A stretch of 64,000 nt of DNA from Pseudomonas fluorescens (GCF_902497875.1 NZ_CABVHY010000007.1:1-64000), one strand, 5' to 3'; counted from the first letter of the stretch, positions 1 to 8,621 are shown. Notes: generated by a model not told the origin, from the letters alone. Translations and numbers: made by a program.

Positions 1-713
1 GGTGTCAGGTCCATGTTGCGTGCCTGATCGGCGCTGATGCGACCGTTGCCCCTGGCCGGCGCGCCGTTCTGCCAGTCGATATGGATGGCTTCCATGCCGC
101 CGAGGCTGATGTGCAGCGTGCGGTCCACCGGGGTGCCGGTGCGCTTGAGAATGCCGACCACGGTGAACGGTTTGTCGTCGTGTTTGACCAGGCTGATCAC
201 CGCCACGCCGTGGGCCAGCACCAGTTTGTCGCCGAGTTTGTAATGCAGGGCGTCAGCGACCTCGGCACCGAGTACCACTTCAAACGGGTCGCTGGCGAAG
301 GCGCGGCCTCCGGCCAGTTGCAGGCGTTGTTGACGACCGTACTGGTAGTGCTGGAAGTAGGCGTCGGTGGTGCCCATCACTCGATAACCTCGATGGGAAT
401 CGCCGAGGGACATCGGGATCGCCCACTTCACCTTCGGGTTGCTGGCGAAATGTTCGAAGCTGTCCCAGCGGATATTATTGGTGGCGTTGCCAATGCGGAA
501 CACCGAGTACAGCAATAGGTTGACCGATCCGGAACGGGCGCCGACGATCAGGTCCGTGCCGCTGATAGTACTGGCGAAACTGGCGCGGGCTTCGGTGCGC
601 ACACGCTCGACCGCCAGCAACAGGCACACCGACAAGGCGATGGCGAACGCGGTAAGGATCGCGGTGAAGCGGCGGTTAGCCAGGCTGGCCATGGCTAGAC
701 GAAACAAATACAT
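1..713 (-). CDS. ABC transporter permease, FtsX/MacB-like (partial, C-terminus outside window)
   Basis: The reading frame stays open from an ATG at 713 to the window edge, giving about 237 residues. It begins MYLFRLAMASLANRRF, followed by a hydrophobic first membrane segment (about residues 17-35) and a long periplasmic region. This is the layout of the FtsX/MacB permease family, which work as mechanotransmitting or lipoprotein-handling exporters rather than importers. The start lies 2 bases after the stop of the ATPase gene, so the two are surely co-transcribed and translated. With the His-rich DUF2796 protein upstream, the set resembles the P. aeruginosa PA4063-PA4065 operon, known to respond to zinc. 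The substrate is unknown. Confidence 0.85.
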   Translation of the reverse strand, partial: MYLFRLAMASLANRRFTAILTAFAIALSVCLLLAVERVRTEARASFASTISGTDLIVGARSGSVNLLLYSVFRIGNATNNIRWDSFEHFASNPKVKWAIPMSLGDSHRGYRVMGTTDAYFQHYQYGRQQRLQLAGGRAFASDPFEVVLGAEVADALHYKLGDKLVLAHGVAVISLVKHDDKPFTVVGILKRTGTPVDRTLHISLGGMEAIHIDWQNGAPARGNGRISADQARNMDLT

Positions 714-714
714 C

Positions 715-1425
715 TCAAACCTCGAACGGTGTGGCGGCGCGATTGAGTTCGGCCAGCGACAGATTGCGATCGAACAACGGCGCCAGGCTTTGATCGTGGC
801 TGACGAACAACAGGCTGGCCCCTGCATCGCGGCATTCGGCGAACAACAAACGGATAAACGCCTCGCGGGCGTCATAGTCCAGCGCCGAAGTCGGCTCGTC
901 GGCGATCACCAACTCCGGCTGGCCGATCAGCGCCCGGGCCGCGGCAACCCGTTGTTGCTGGCCGATGGACAATGAATCGGCACGTCTGCCAAGCAGTGCT
1001 GGATCTTTCAGCCCCAGGTGCGCGAGCAGCGTGGCAGCGGCCTGATCGACACTGCCGTGGCGCTGGATAGCACGGCTGGCGCGCAGTTTCGAGAAGTGGC
1101 AGGGCAGTTCAACGTTCTCGCGCACCGAGAGAAACGGCAGCAAGTTGAACTGCTGGAAGATGTAGCCGGTGTGATCGACCCGAAAGTGATCGCGGGCGCC
1201 GGCGCAAAGTTCGGTCAATTCCTGGCCGAGCAGGCGAATGCTGCCGCGATCGGGCTTTTGCACCCCGCCGAGCAGGCCGAGCAGTGTGGTCTTGCCGCTG
1301 CCGCTGGGACCTTTGAGGAACAGCGTTTCACCGGCGTCCAGGCGAAACGCCGGGATGTCCAGCAACTGCGGATGTCCTGGCCAACTGAAGCTCAGGTCAG
1401 ACAGTTCGATAAGTGCTTGGGTCAT
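715..1425 (-). CDS. ABC transporter ATP-binding protein, LolD/MacB-like
   Basis: A 236-residue ATPase with Walker A GPSGSGKTT (about residues 39-47), signature LSIGQQQRV (about 150) and Walker B LVIADEPTSALD (about 170). The length and the single nucleotide-binding domain fit the LolD/MacB/FtsE group, which pair with FtsX-like permeases, and such a permease starts 2 bases downstream. It sits in the operon headed by the His-rich DUF2796 protein, so a role in zinc-related envelope work is inferred. What is moved, or whether it powers export or lipoprotein release, cannot be told from sequence. Confidence 0.93.
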   Translation of the reverse strand: MTQALIELSDLSFSWPGHPQLLDIPAFRLDAGETLFLKGPSGSGKTTLLGLLGGVQKPDRGSIRLLGQELTELCAGARDHFRVDHTGYIFQQFNLLPFLSVRENVELPCHFSKLRASRAIQRHGSVDQAAATLLAHLGLKDPALLGRRADSLSIGQQQRVAAARALIGQPELVIADEPTSALDYDAREAFIRLLFAECRDAGASLLFVSHDQSLAPLFDRNLSLAELNRAATPFEV

Positions 1426-1463
1426 GTGAAATAGATATCGTCTGTGAAGTCATACGCGGTCCT

Positions 1464-1566
1464 TGTGGGGGCGGCGGTGCGGCGATCCGACTTGCCCGCG
1501 AAGAACGATAACGCGGTGTACCTGAAAAACCGCAGTGACTTCTTCGCGGGCAAGCCCGCTCCCACA
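1464..1566. repeat. REP-type inverted repeat pair
   Basis: Two imperfect inverted copies, one opening TGTGGGGGCGGCGGTG and the other ending GGCAAGCCCGCTCCCACA, lie between the DUF2796 gene and the downstream ATPase gene of the same strand. The paired layout is that of a REPIN. It could form a hairpin in the operon mRNA and tune expression of the downstream transporter genes. Confidence 0.75.
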
Positions 1567-1596
1567 GGTTAAGTGTCAAGCCCGAGATCTCGTGAT

Positions 1597-2199
1597 TCAG
1601 AACTTCAGAGTGGCAGCCTTGGCCATCACTTCAACCCCTTGCTGCCCACCTGGGCTGATCAGTTGTACCTGAATCTTCTGGGTCGCCGGGAAGGTATTGA
1701 AGATGTTCGCCAGGTCCAGGTTCTTCAGCGCGCCAGGGGTGGCACAGGTGAACTGGTAATGGGCGTGGATTTCGCTGTGATCATTGTGATGCTCATGGCC
1801 ATCGGAGCCCTTGGCCTCTTCGTCGTGGTCGTCTTCGGCATCCGGCTTGTCGCCGAACAAGGGGCTTTCCAGTTCCTGCTTAGCCACCATGCAACCGGCG
1901 GCTTTCGGCAGGTTGAACAGCACCAGGGGTTTTTCCAGTTGCGCACGGACGGCGGCGACCTTGGCCTTGTCGGCATCGGTGCTGGCCACGTGTTCAAAGC
2001 CCACCAGGTTCATCGCCGGGCTTTCCAGTTCCAGCTCCAGGGTCTGGCCGTCCAGCGCCGCATTCAATCGCCCGACGCCATGTTCGTGGGTGCCGAGGCT
2101 GCCGTGTTCATGCGTGTGATCATGGTCATGGACCTCGGCAGCCTGGGCGACAGCCAGCGGCAACAGGGCAAACGGCAAGGCGAGTAGCAGACGGCGCAT
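1597..2199 (-). CDS. His-rich periplasmic DUF2796 (ZrgA-like) protein
   Basis: 200 residues with a clear signal peptide (MRRLLLALPFALLPLAVAQA, cut near residue 21) and then a histidine-rich start, HDHDHTHEH. A second His/Asp/Glu-rich stretch, with GHEHHNDHSEIHAH, lies near residues 130-150. These clusters are typical of the DUF2796/ZrgA family of periplasmic zinc-binding proteins. It is the first gene of a same-strand operon with an ABC ATPase and FtsX-like permease, as in P. aeruginosa PA4063-4066. A strong palindrome lies about 30 bp upstream. Zinc binding is inferred from composition; whether it delivers zinc or senses it is open. Confidence 0.88.
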   Translation of the reverse strand: MRRLLLALPFALLPLAVAQAAEVHDHDHTHEHGSLGTHEHGVGRLNAALDGQTLELELESPAMNLVGFEHVASTDADKAKVAAVRAQLEKPLVLFNLPKAAGCMVAKQELESPLFGDKPDAEDDHDEEAKGSDGHEHHNDHSEIHAHYQFTCATPGALKNLDLANIFNTFPATQKIQVQLISPGGQQGVEVMAKAATLKF

Positions 2200-2230
2200 G
2201 GCAGGTCTCCGAGAAAGAAGATGAAGATTA

Positions 2231-2250
2231 TGTTATGTGATCTTATAACA
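2231..2250. promoter_or_regulatory. Palindromic operator, candidate Zur site
   Basis: TGTTATGTGATCTTATAACA is an inverted repeat with perfect 6-base arms (TGTTAT/ATAACA) and a central GATC. It sits 32 bp upstream of the DUF2796 start codon on the side expected for its promoter. The half-site TGTTAT/ATAACA is that of known Zur boxes, but the 8-base centre is longer than the 3 bases in the E. coli consensus, so the assignment is tentative. Confidence 0.5.
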
Positions 2251-2332
2251 ATATCGGCGGGAGTTTGACCGCCTGCTTGGCGTTATGCAAGACGCATGGG
2301 AGCATGCTCATCAGAAACCTGAGGGAAAACCT

Positions 2333-2680
2333 ATGTTGCGGATTCGTGGAAGCATCGGTGAATGGCCGGTGGATTTGACTCTGGAGCTCGATGCAGGTGA
2401 TTGGGCGCAGTTGGGTGCGCAGTTGCAGGCGGCCAAGCCTGAGAGCGCTGCGCCTGCGGCCATGCCGGCGAATCAGGACGATGCGCTGTGGCAAACCGCC
2501 AAGGACCTGTTGCGCAAGGCCGGGCAATTGAGCGGGCCGGATCTGCTTGAGCAGATGGAGGCCCTGACCGGCAGCGCGGCGGCTGGCAAACGCCTGCTGG
2601 TGCGTTTGCGCCATTGTGCCGAGGTCAAGGTGGTGAGCGGTGGGGATACGCCGATCTACAGCTGGCGCGAGCCAGCGTAG
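2333..2680 (+). CDS. Conserved hypothetical protein (115 aa)
   Basis: Starts at ATG 2333 behind GAGGGA; an in-frame ATG at 2285 is less likely because it lacks a ribosome site and the extra residues look non-native (MQDAWEHAHQKPEG). The protein opens MLRIRGSIGEWPVDLTLELD and has an Ala/Gln-rich middle, then a second helical part with KDLLRKAGQL and LLVRLRHCAEV. There is no signal peptide or membrane segment, so it is probably cytoplasmic. It lies between the zinc-related operon and the thioredoxin gene, where P. aeruginosa has PA4062. I do not recognise a functional family. Its stop codon overlaps a REP element. Confidence 0.7.
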   Translation: MLRIRGSIGEWPVDLTLELDAGDWAQLGAQLQAAKPESAAPAAMPANQDDALWQTAKDLLRKAGQLSGPDLLEQMEALTGSAAAGKRLLVRLRHCAEVKVVSGGDTPIYSWREPA

Positions 2681-2771
2681 GAGCGGGCGAAGGCTGCGAT
2701 CTTTTGATCTTCAGGCGATTCAACCGCCGTAAAAGCAAGATCAAAAGATCGCAGCCTGCGGCAGCTCCTAC
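2677..2771. repeat. REP inverted repeat pair (GTAGGAGC family)
   Basis: Left copy GTAGGAGCGGGCGAAGGCTG and right copy ending GCGGCAGCTCCTAC face each other, with matching GATCTTTTGATCTT/AAGATCAAAAGATC inner parts. It lies between two convergent genes, where a hairpin could stop transcription from both sides. The same family recurs near 3.7, 16.2, 36.2 and 41.7 kb. Confidence 0.85.
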
Positions 2772-2792
2772 ACGGTCCGCGTGCAAACCCGA

Positions 2793-3665
2793 TCAGTACA
2801 ACGCGGCGAACAGCTTGCGGCGGTACGTGGTGACCAGTGGGTGATCGTTACCCAGCAGGTCGAACACTTGCAGCAAGGTTTTATGCGGCAGGCCCTCGCT
2901 GTAGCTGCGATTGCGGATGAACAGCTTTAGCAACCCATCCAATGCCGCGTCGTATTGCTGGCGGGCCAGTTGCTGAATGGCCAGTTGGTAGGCCGCTTCA
3001 TCGTCCAGCGGGTTTTGCGCCAGGCGGGTTTTCAGGTCCGCGACATCCGGCAAGTCAGCAGCTTGACCGAGAAACTTCAGTTGCGCCTTGGCACCGGCCA
3101 GCGCGGCTTTGTGTTCATCGCCCTGGACGGAGTCGAGCACGGTCTGTGCTTCGCTCAGCTCGCCGCGTTCGGCCAGGCAGCGGGCATAGAGGATCAGCGC
3201 CTTGGCGTTGCTGCTGTCTTCGCTCAAAAGGGTTTTCAGCGCGGCTTCGGCGTCAGCGAAACGACCTTCACTGAACAGCGCCTGAGCCTGCTCGAAGGGA
3301 TCGGTAGCTGCTGGCGGCGGCATTTGTACATGGGGCTCGAGCAACGCCCGGACCGCGGACTCCGGTTGCGCACCGGCAAAACCGTCTACCGGTTGGCCGT
3401 CCTTGAACAGCACCACGGTCGGCAGGCTGCGAATGCCGAAGCGGGCGACAATGTCCGGTTCGGCGTCGCAATTGACCTTGGCCAGCAGCAACTCGCCCTG
3501 ATAGCTCTCGGCAATCTGCTGCAGCATCGGCATCAGCGCCTTGCACGGCGCACACCATTCGGCCCAGAAATCCACCAGCACCGGTTTGTGGAAAGAGTTT
3601 TCGATCACCGACTGGTCGAAATCGGCAGTGCTGGCGTCGAAGATATACGGCGTGTCCTGACTCAT
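2793..3665 (-). CDS. cnoX: Thioredoxin-fold TPR co-chaperone, CnoX/YbbN type
   Basis: 290 residues: an N-terminal thioredoxin domain with the redox motif WCAPC (Cys38, Cys41) and the cis-proline loop SLPTV, then helical TPR-like repeats from about residue 120 to the end. This is the YbbN/CnoX layout, a cytoplasmic holdase that protects proteins from chlorine and oxidative damage and passes them to DnaK or GroEL. In E. coli the first motif is SxxC with reduced redox activity. Here both cysteines of a CxxC are present, so thiol-disulfide activity is plausible. It is convergent with the small unknown gene and monocistronic. Confidence 0.9.
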   Translation of the reverse strand: MSQDTPYIFDASTADFDQSVIENSFHKPVLVDFWAEWCAPCKALMPMLQQIAESYQGELLLAKVNCDAEPDIVARFGIRSLPTVVLFKDGQPVDGFAGAQPESAVRALLEPHVQMPPPAATDPFEQAQALFSEGRFADAEAALKTLLSEDSSNAKALILYARCLAERGELSEAQTVLDSVQGDEHKAALAGAKAQLKFLGQAADLPDVADLKTRLAQNPLDDEAAYQLAIQQLARQQYDAALDGLLKLFIRNRSYSEGLPHKTLLQVFDLLGNDHPLVTTYRRKLFAALY

Positions 3666-3702
3666 GGGGGATCTCTTGGGAGCGTGAATGGGCTCACTAT
3701 AA

Positions 3703-3855
3703 GGGCTGGCGCAAAAGATCGCAGCCTTCGGCAGCTCCTACAAGGGCTGGCGCAATAGATCGCAGCCTCCAGCAGCTCTTACGGACCGGGTTTACACGCG
3801 GATACCGAAAAAGATCGCGGTCGACAAGGCGCTGCCGCAGGCTGCGATCTTTTGG
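3703..3855. repeat. REP cluster with 41-bp tandem units
   Basis: Two direct units starting GGGCTGGCGCAA at 3703 and 3744 (period 41) each contain AGATCGCAGCCT and AGCTC. A third, inverted copy (GCTGCCGCAGGCTGCGATCT) ends near 3850. This fills the gap between cnoX and the methyltransferase gene and looks like local duplication of one REP followed by an opposite one. Confidence 0.8.
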
Positions 3856-3860
3856 CGGTA

Positions 3861-4517
3861 TCAGCCACGCCGCGCGTGGTACAGGCTCACATGCCGAAAC
3901 TCTTCCGGCTCGGCCAGATCCGGCAAGGTCAAGGCTTCCAGCATCTCCAGTCGCTGATACAGCGGATGCCGGAAATCCCGCACCCGCGAATCCGCCACCA
4001 GGGCTTCCCGGCCTCGGCTCAGAAATTCGTCGAGCAACGGCAGGTTGGTTCGGTCATACAGCACATCCGCCACCAGGATCAGGTCGAAACGATCTGCCTC
4101 GTCGAAAAAGTCACTTGAATAGCTCAGTTCCACGCCATTGAGCTCGGCATTCGCCCGACAGGCGGCAATGGCCAGGGGATCAAGATCGCAGGCCACGACT
4201 TCCAGCGCACCGGCCTTGGCCGCCGCAATTGCGGCAACCCCGGACCCAGCGCCGAAATCCAGCACCCGTTTGCCTTCGACCCAGTACGGGCGTTCGGCCA
4301 GATAACGCGCCAATGCCAGACCACTGGCCCAGCAGAAACCCCAGTAAGGCGGTTCATGCAGGATTCGCCGGGTTTCATCCGGGGTGAAGGCGCGATCCAT
4401 GTTTTCGGCATCGATTAGCCAGAGCCGAAGCTCGGTCTCGGGCAACGGACAGGAAACAAGTTTCGCGTCACCGAGCAGTTCGCCCAACGCTTGTTGCAGG
4501 TCGAGCGGTGCATTCAT
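3861..4517 (-). CDS. Class I SAM-dependent methyltransferase
   Basis: 218 residues from ATG 4517, which overlaps the stop of the upstream lipoprotein gene as ATGA; the frame runs further upstream but that part reads as a shadow. The SAM-binding motif [18 protein letters not shown] lies near residues 84-101, the acidic loop CDLDPLAI follows, and the motif IV region is [10 protein letters not shown]. The build is that of the METTL/Nnt1-like lysine methyltransferase-16 family (ETFKMT or EFM relatives). The substrate cannot be named; protein lysines are the best guess. It is coupled to the YbaY gene. Confidence 0.85.
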   Translation of the reverse strand: MNAPLDLQQALGELLGDAKLVSCPLPETELRLWLIDAENMDRAFTPDETRRILHEPPYWGFCWASGLALARYLAERPYWVEGKRVLDFGAGSGVAAIAAAKAGALEVVACDLDPLAIAACRANAELNGVELSYSSDFFDEADRFDLILVADVLYDRTNLPLLDEFLSRGREALVADSRVRDFRHPLYQRLEMLEALTLPDLAEPEEFRHVSLYHARRG

Positions 4518-4975
4518 GGCGCTTTGACGAATTGCAGTTGGCCCAGGGCCTGGGTGGTCGGTTGGCTGATGCGTTGCGTCGGCAGGTGCAGAATCAGCTG
4601 CCCGGATTGGCTGGCGCGACCCCGCAATTCGACGCGAGCGCCGACCGGGAAGGACTCTGGATTGAAACGCAGGCGGAACGGCAGCACCTGGTTGTTGCCA
4701 ATCAGATTGGAACTGGCGAGCAGTTGTTGTGGCCGGTCGCGTTCGTCGACCACCAGCAGCGCGAGTTCGACCTCGGCGCCAGCCGGCACCCCTTGCAGGC
4801 TGCCGCTCAACTCCCGTTGGTAGGCCGGCAGCGGACCGAGATCGGCCGACGCCCGGGCTTTCTTCTGCGCCTGCTCTGGCGCGGGCCCCGGTACCGGTGC
4901 CGCGGGTTTGGGTGCGCTGCTGCACGCGACCAGCAGGCTGAAAAGACTGAGCAAAACGAGCGGTCGTAGCGGCAT
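4514..4975 (-). CDS. YbaY-family lipoprotein
   Basis: 153 residues from ATG 4975, which has GGAG six bases upstream; a TTG five codons earlier is possible. The N-terminus [18 protein letters not shown] ends in a lipobox (LVAC), giving a lipid-anchored protein. A Pro/Ala linker (about residues 22-45) precedes a beta-rich domain with [18 protein letters not shown] and LPFRLRF, as in YbaY/YscW pilotin-like proteins. The family's role is unclear (outer-membrane or secretin-pilotin related). Its stop overlaps the methyltransferase start by four bases. Confidence 0.85.
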   Translation of the reverse strand: MPLRPLVLLSLFSLLVACSSAPKPAAPVPGPAPEQAQKKARASADLGPLPAYQRELSGSLQGVPAGAEVELALLVVDERDRPQQLLASSNLIGNNQVLPFRLRFNPESFPVGARVELRGRASQSGQLILHLPTQRISQPTTQALGQLQFVKAP

Positions 4976-5103
4976 GTGTAGCTCCAGCAAGGCTAAGTTC
5001 CGTGTGCGTACATAGTAGGCAGTCTATATACCGTAAAGCCTATGGCTTGTCTTGCCAGTGGGATGCGCTACCATGGCCCTCCCTTTTTTTGTTGCCTGCC
5101 ACC

Positions 5104-5568
5104 ATGCACTGTCCCTTCTGCGGTGCCAACGACACCAAAGTCATCGACTCGCGTCTGGTCGCCGAGGGCGAGCAGGTGCGTCGTCGGCGCGAATGCCTGG
5201 CCTGCGGTGAGCGTTTCACCACCTTCGAAACCGCCGAGCTGGTGTTGCCGCGCCTGATCAAAACCGACGGCAGCCGTCAGCCGTTCGACGAAGAAAAACT
5301 GCGTGCCGGTATGCAGCGCGCCCTGGAAAAACGTCCGGTGAGCGTCGAGCGCCTGGAGTCGTCGCTGGTGCATATCAAACACAAACTGCGAGCCACCGGC
5401 GAGCGCGAGGTCAAATCCCTGGTCGTTGGTGAGCTGGTGATGGCCGAGCTGCAAAAGCTCGATGAAGTCGCCTACATTCGTTTCGCCTCGGTGTATCGAC
5501 GCTTCCAGGACCTCAATGAGTTCCGCGAAGAGATCGATCGCCTCGCCCGTGAGCCCGCCAAAGAATGA
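5104..5568 (+). CDS. nrdR: Transcriptional repressor NrdR
   Basis: 154 residues with the four-cysteine zinc ribbon (Cys3, Cys6, Cys31, Cys34) followed by an ATP-cone (about residues 49-139, [16 protein letters not shown] onward). NrdR senses ATP/dATP and represses ribonucleotide reductase genes. The start at 5104 is fixed by [10 protein letters not shown], the invariant family N-terminus; the frame extends upstream but that part is not NrdR-like. It overlaps ribD by ATGA (5565-5568), so it heads the riboflavin cluster, an arrangement common in Gammaproteobacteria. Confidence 0.98.
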   Translation: MHCPFCGANDTKVIDSRLVAEGEQVRRRRECLACGERFTTFETAELVLPRLIKTDGSRQPFDEEKLRAGMQRALEKRPVSVERLESSLVHIKHKLRATGEREVKSLVVGELVMAELQKLDEVAYIRFASVYRRFQDLNEFREEIDRLAREPAKE

Positions 5569-6698
5569 CTATTTCCTCAGAGCAGGCCGTTCTCGACGCC
5601 CACTACATGGCGCGAGCCCTGAAGCTGGCGCGCAAAGGCCTTTACACCACTCACCCTAATCCGCGAGTGGGTTGCGTGATCGTGCGTGACGGCCAGATTG
5701 TCGGCGAAGGCTGGCATGTGCGTACCGGCGAGCCACACGCCGAAGTCCACGCCTTGCGCGCCGCCGGGGTAAACGCCCGCGGTGCCACGGTCTATGTGAC
5801 CCTGGAACCGTGCAGCCATCACGGCCGTACGCCGCCGTGTTCCGATGCACTGGTGAATGCCGGCGTGGCGCGGGTCGTCGCGGCCATGCAGGACCCCAAT
5901 CCGCAGGTTGCCGGTCGTGGCATGCAGCGCCTGGCACGGGCCGGCATTGCGATCCACAGCGGTGTGCTGGAAGGCGAGGCGCGGGCGATCAATCAAGGTT
6001 TCCTCAAGCGCATGGAGCACGGTCTGCCCTTTGTGCGGGTCAAGCTGGCCATGAGCCTGGATGGTCGTACGGCCATGGCCAGCGGTGAAAGCCAATGGAT
6101 CACCGGCCCCGCCGCGCGTTCTGCGGTGCAGCGCCTGCGAGCCCAGGCCAGTGTGGTCTTGACCGGCGCCGACACGGTATTGGCGGACGGCGCCCGGTTG
6201 ACGGTGCGTGCTGGCGAACTGGGACTGGATCCTGAGCAAACCGCGCTGGCGCTGAGCCGACCACCCTTGCGTGTATTGATCGACGGCCGCTTGCGGGTGC
6301 CCCTCGACGCGCCGTTTTTCAAGGCCGGGCCGGCGCTGGTCGCCACCTGTGTCGCGGTGGAAGAGCAGTACGCCAATGGCCCGGAGTGTCTGATCGTGCC
6401 TGGTGACGATGGCCAGGTTGACCTGCGCAAGCTGCTGATTGCTCTGGCGGCCCGTGGCGTCAATGACGTGCTGGTGGAAGCCGGTCCGCGTCTGGCGGGG
6501 GCTTTCGCTCAGCAAGGGCTGGTGGATGAGTATCAAATCTTCATCGCCGGCAAGGTTCTCGGTTCATCGGCACGTCCATTGCTGGACTGGCCGCTGGAAC
6601 TGATGAGTGAGGCGCCGCAGCTGAAAATCATTGAAATCCGCGCGGTTGGCGATGACTGGCGAGTCACTGCCGTTCCTTTGCCACCTGCGGGCGTATAA
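5565..6698 (+). CDS. ribD: Bifunctional diaminohydroxyphosphoribosylaminopyrimidine deaminase / reductase RibD
   Basis: 377 residues carrying out the second and third steps of riboflavin synthesis. The N-terminal deaminase has the zinc motif HAE (58-60) and PC...PC (Cys83, Cys92). The C-terminal NADPH-dependent reductase begins near residue 150 with [14 protein letters not shown] and contains GPRLAGAF. Full length for the family. It overlaps nrdR at the start and is followed after 46 bp by riboflavin synthase. No FMN riboswitch fits in front of it. Confidence 0.98.
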   Translation: MTISSEQAVLDAHYMARALKLARKGLYTTHPNPRVGCVIVRDGQIVGEGWHVRTGEPHAEVHALRAAGVNARGATVYVTLEPCSHHGRTPPCSDALVNAGVARVVAAMQDPNPQVAGRGMQRLARAGIAIHSGVLEGEARAINQGFLKRMEHGLPFVRVKLAMSLDGRTAMASGESQWITGPAARSAVQRLRAQASVVLTGADTVLADGARLTVRAGELGLDPEQTALALSRPPLRVLIDGRLRVPLDAPFFKAGPALVATCVAVEEQYANGPECLIVPGDDGQVDLRKLLIALAARGVNDVLVEAGPRLAGAFAQQGLVDEYQIFIAGKVLGSSARPLLDWPLELMSEAPQLKIIEIRAVGDDWRVTAVPLPPAGV

Positions 6699-6744
6699 TT
6701 CCCGGCCTGCGCCAAGCGACGGCCCTGTTCTCGAGGAGGACTCC

Positions 6745-7422
6745 ATGTTTACCGGCATCATCGAATCCATCGGCAGTATTCGTGCATTGACTCCAAAAGG
6801 CGGAGATGTGCGAGTACACGTAGAAACCGGCAAGCTCGATCTGAGCGACGTCAAACTGGGCGATAGCATTGCGGTAAACGGCGTCTGCCTGACCGCGGTT
6901 GAGCTGCCAGGCAATGGCTTTGCGGCAGACGTCAGTCGCGAAACCCTCGACTGCACCGCAATGAATGACTTGAAAAGCGGCAGCCCGGTGAACCTGGAAA
7001 AAGCCCTGACCCCGACTACTCGCCTCGGCGGGCATCTGGTCAGCGGTCACGTCGATGGCGTGGGTGAAGTGGTCGCCCGTACCGAGAATGCCCGTGCCGT
7101 GGAATTCCGCATCCGTGCGCCGAAAGAACTGGCCAAATACATTGCCCATAAAGGCTCGATCACCGTCGACGGCACCAGCCTGACCGTGAACGCGGTCGAT
7201 GGCGCCGAGTTCTTGCTGACGATCATTCCCCACACCCTGAGCGAAACCATCATGGCGTCTTACCAGCCAGGTCGCCGGGTGAACCTCGAAGTCGACTTGC
7301 TGGCACGTTATCTGGAACGCCTTCTTATGGGTGACAAGGCCGCAGAGTCTGACTCTTCGCAAAGACCGTCCAGTAACATCACCGAAAGCTTTCTGGCCGA
7401 AAACGGCTACCTCAAATCCTGA
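6745..7422 (+). CDS. ribC: Riboflavin synthase alpha subunit
   Basis: 225 residues starting MFTGIIESIG behind a strong GAGGAGGA site. It has two tandem lumazine-binding halves: the first with GDSIAVNGVCLT (about residues 36-50), the second with GSITVDGTSLTVN (about 135-150). The enzyme dismutates two 6,7-dimethyl-8-ribityllumazine molecules to riboflavin, as a trimer in the cytosol. A C-terminal tail after LLARYLERLL is Ser-rich and probably disordered. It lies in the rib operon, 16 bp before ribBA. Also called ribE in some naming systems. Confidence 0.97.
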   Translation: MFTGIIESIGSIRALTPKGGDVRVHVETGKLDLSDVKLGDSIAVNGVCLTAVELPGNGFAADVSRETLDCTAMNDLKSGSPVNLEKALTPTTRLGGHLVSGHVDGVGEVVARTENARAVEFRIRAPKELAKYIAHKGSITVDGTSLTVNAVDGAEFLLTIIPHTLSETIMASYQPGRRVNLEVDLLARYLERLLMGDKAAESDSSQRPSSNITESFLAENGYLKS

Positions 7423-7438
7423 CCCAAGGGGGTGCCGC

Positions 7439-8530
7439 GTGGCGCTCAATAGCATCGAAGAACTGGTCGAAGACATCCGCCAAGGCAAGATGGTCATCCT
7501 CATGGATGACGAAGACCGCGAGAACGAAGGCGACCTGATCATGGCCGCCGAGTGCTGCCTGCCCGAGCACATCAACTTCATGGCCAAGCACGCCCGCGGC
7601 CTGATCTGCATGCCGATGAGCCGCGAGCGCTGCGAACTGCTCAAGCTGCCATTGATGGCGCCGCGCAACGGTTCCGGCTTCGGCACCAAGTTCACCGTCT
7701 CTATTGAAGCCGCCGAAGGCGTGACCACCGGCATCTCCGCTGCCGACCGTGCGCGCACCGTGCAGGCTGCCGCCGCCAAGGACGCCAAGGCCGAAGACAT
7801 CGTCAGCCCTGGTCACATCTTCCCGCTGATGGCCCAGGCCGGCGGCACCCTGGCTCGCGCCGGTCACACCGAAGCTGCGTGCGATCTGGCGCGGATGGCC
7901 GGTTTCGAGCCGAGCGGGGTGATCTGCGAAGTGATGAACGACGACGGCACCATGTCCCGTCGCACAGAGCTGGAAGCCTTTGCCGCCGAACACAACATCA
8001 AGATCGGCACCATCGCCGACCTGATTCATTACCGGATGATCCACGAACGTACCGTTCAGCGGATTGCCGAGCAGCCATTGGACAGCGAACTGGGTCAGTT
8101 CAACCTGGTGACCTATCGTGATTCAGTGGAAGGCGACGTGCACATGGCGCTGACCCTGGGCACCATTTGCGCCGATGAGCCGACCCTGGTTCGTGTACAC
8201 AATATGGACCCGCTGCGTGACCTGCTGATGGTCAAGCAGCCCGGCCGCTGGAGCCTGCGCGCCGCCATGAGCGCAGTAGCCGAAGCCGGCAGCGGTGTGG
8301 TGCTGTTGCTCGGGCACCCACTCGATGGTGACGTGGTACTGGCGCATATCCGCGAAACCGCGGAGCACATTCCGGCAAAAAAACCGACCACCTACAGCAT
8401 CGTCGGTGCCGGTTCGCAGATCCTGCGTGACCTCGGCGTGCGCAAAATGCGCTTGATGAGCGCACCCATGAAATTTAATGCGATATCCGGTTTCGATCTG
8501 GAAGTTGTAGAATACGTGCCCTCCGAATAA
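7439..8530 (+). CDS. ribBA: RibBA-type fusion: 3,4-DHBP synthase with degenerate GTP cyclohydrolase II domain
   Basis: 363 residues from GTG 7439 behind AAGGGG. The N-terminal half (to about residue 205) is a complete 3,4-dihydroxy-2-butanone 4-phosphate synthase with DDEDRENEGDLIMAAE, GGTLARAGHTEAACDLA and the Asp/Glu metal ligands. The C-terminal half aligns in position to GTP cyclohydrolase II but lacks the zinc motif C-x2-GD-x8-RCDC; the equivalent region reads GTICADEPTLVRVHNMDPL. So only the DHBP activity is expected, and the C-terminal part may be structural or regulatory. A separate, intact RibA is encoded at 12.26 kb. It is followed by a small hairpin and ribH. Confidence 0.95.
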   Translation: MALNSIEELVEDIRQGKMVILMDDEDRENEGDLIMAAECCLPEHINFMAKHARGLICMPMSRERCELLKLPLMAPRNGSGFGTKFTVSIEAAEGVTTGISAADRARTVQAAAAKDAKAEDIVSPGHIFPLMAQAGGTLARAGHTEAACDLARMAGFEPSGVICEVMNDDGTMSRRTELEAFAAEHNIKIGTIADLIHYRMIHERTVQRIAEQPLDSELGQFNLVTYRDSVEGDVHMALTLGTICADEPTLVRVHNMDPLRDLLMVKQPGRWSLRAAMSAVAEAGSGVVLLLGHPLDGDVVLAHIRETAEHIPAKKPTTYSIVGAGSQILRDLGVRKMRLMSAPMKFNAISGFDLEVVEYVPSE

Positions 8531-8577
8531 AGACCGGCAGTTCCGGCCTTTGATTCGCGGTTCAAATATCATTAATA

Positions 8578-8598
8578 GAGCGCGTACTGAACGCGCTC
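8578..8598 (+). terminator. Hairpin between ribBA and ribH (possible attenuator)
   Basis: GAGCGCG, a 7-base loop and CGCGCTC form a perfect 7-bp stem followed by TGGCTCTTT. The U-run is weak, so it may be an attenuator or mRNA-processing hairpin rather than a full stop, since ribH follows on the same strand 24 bp later. Confidence 0.45.
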
Positions 8599-8621
8599 TG
8601 GCTCTTTAAGAGATTTATCGA

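Noticed and set aside
4518..4925. Upstream extension of the methyltransferase frame
   Set aside because: It lies over the YbaY lipoprotein gene in another frame, is Arg/Gly-rich and lacks any motif; the ATGA overlap at 4514-4517 marks the true start.
6699..6744. Possible FMN riboswitch in the rib cluster
   Set aside because: The gap before riboflavin synthase is only 46 bp and no RFN-type motif was seen there or before ribD.
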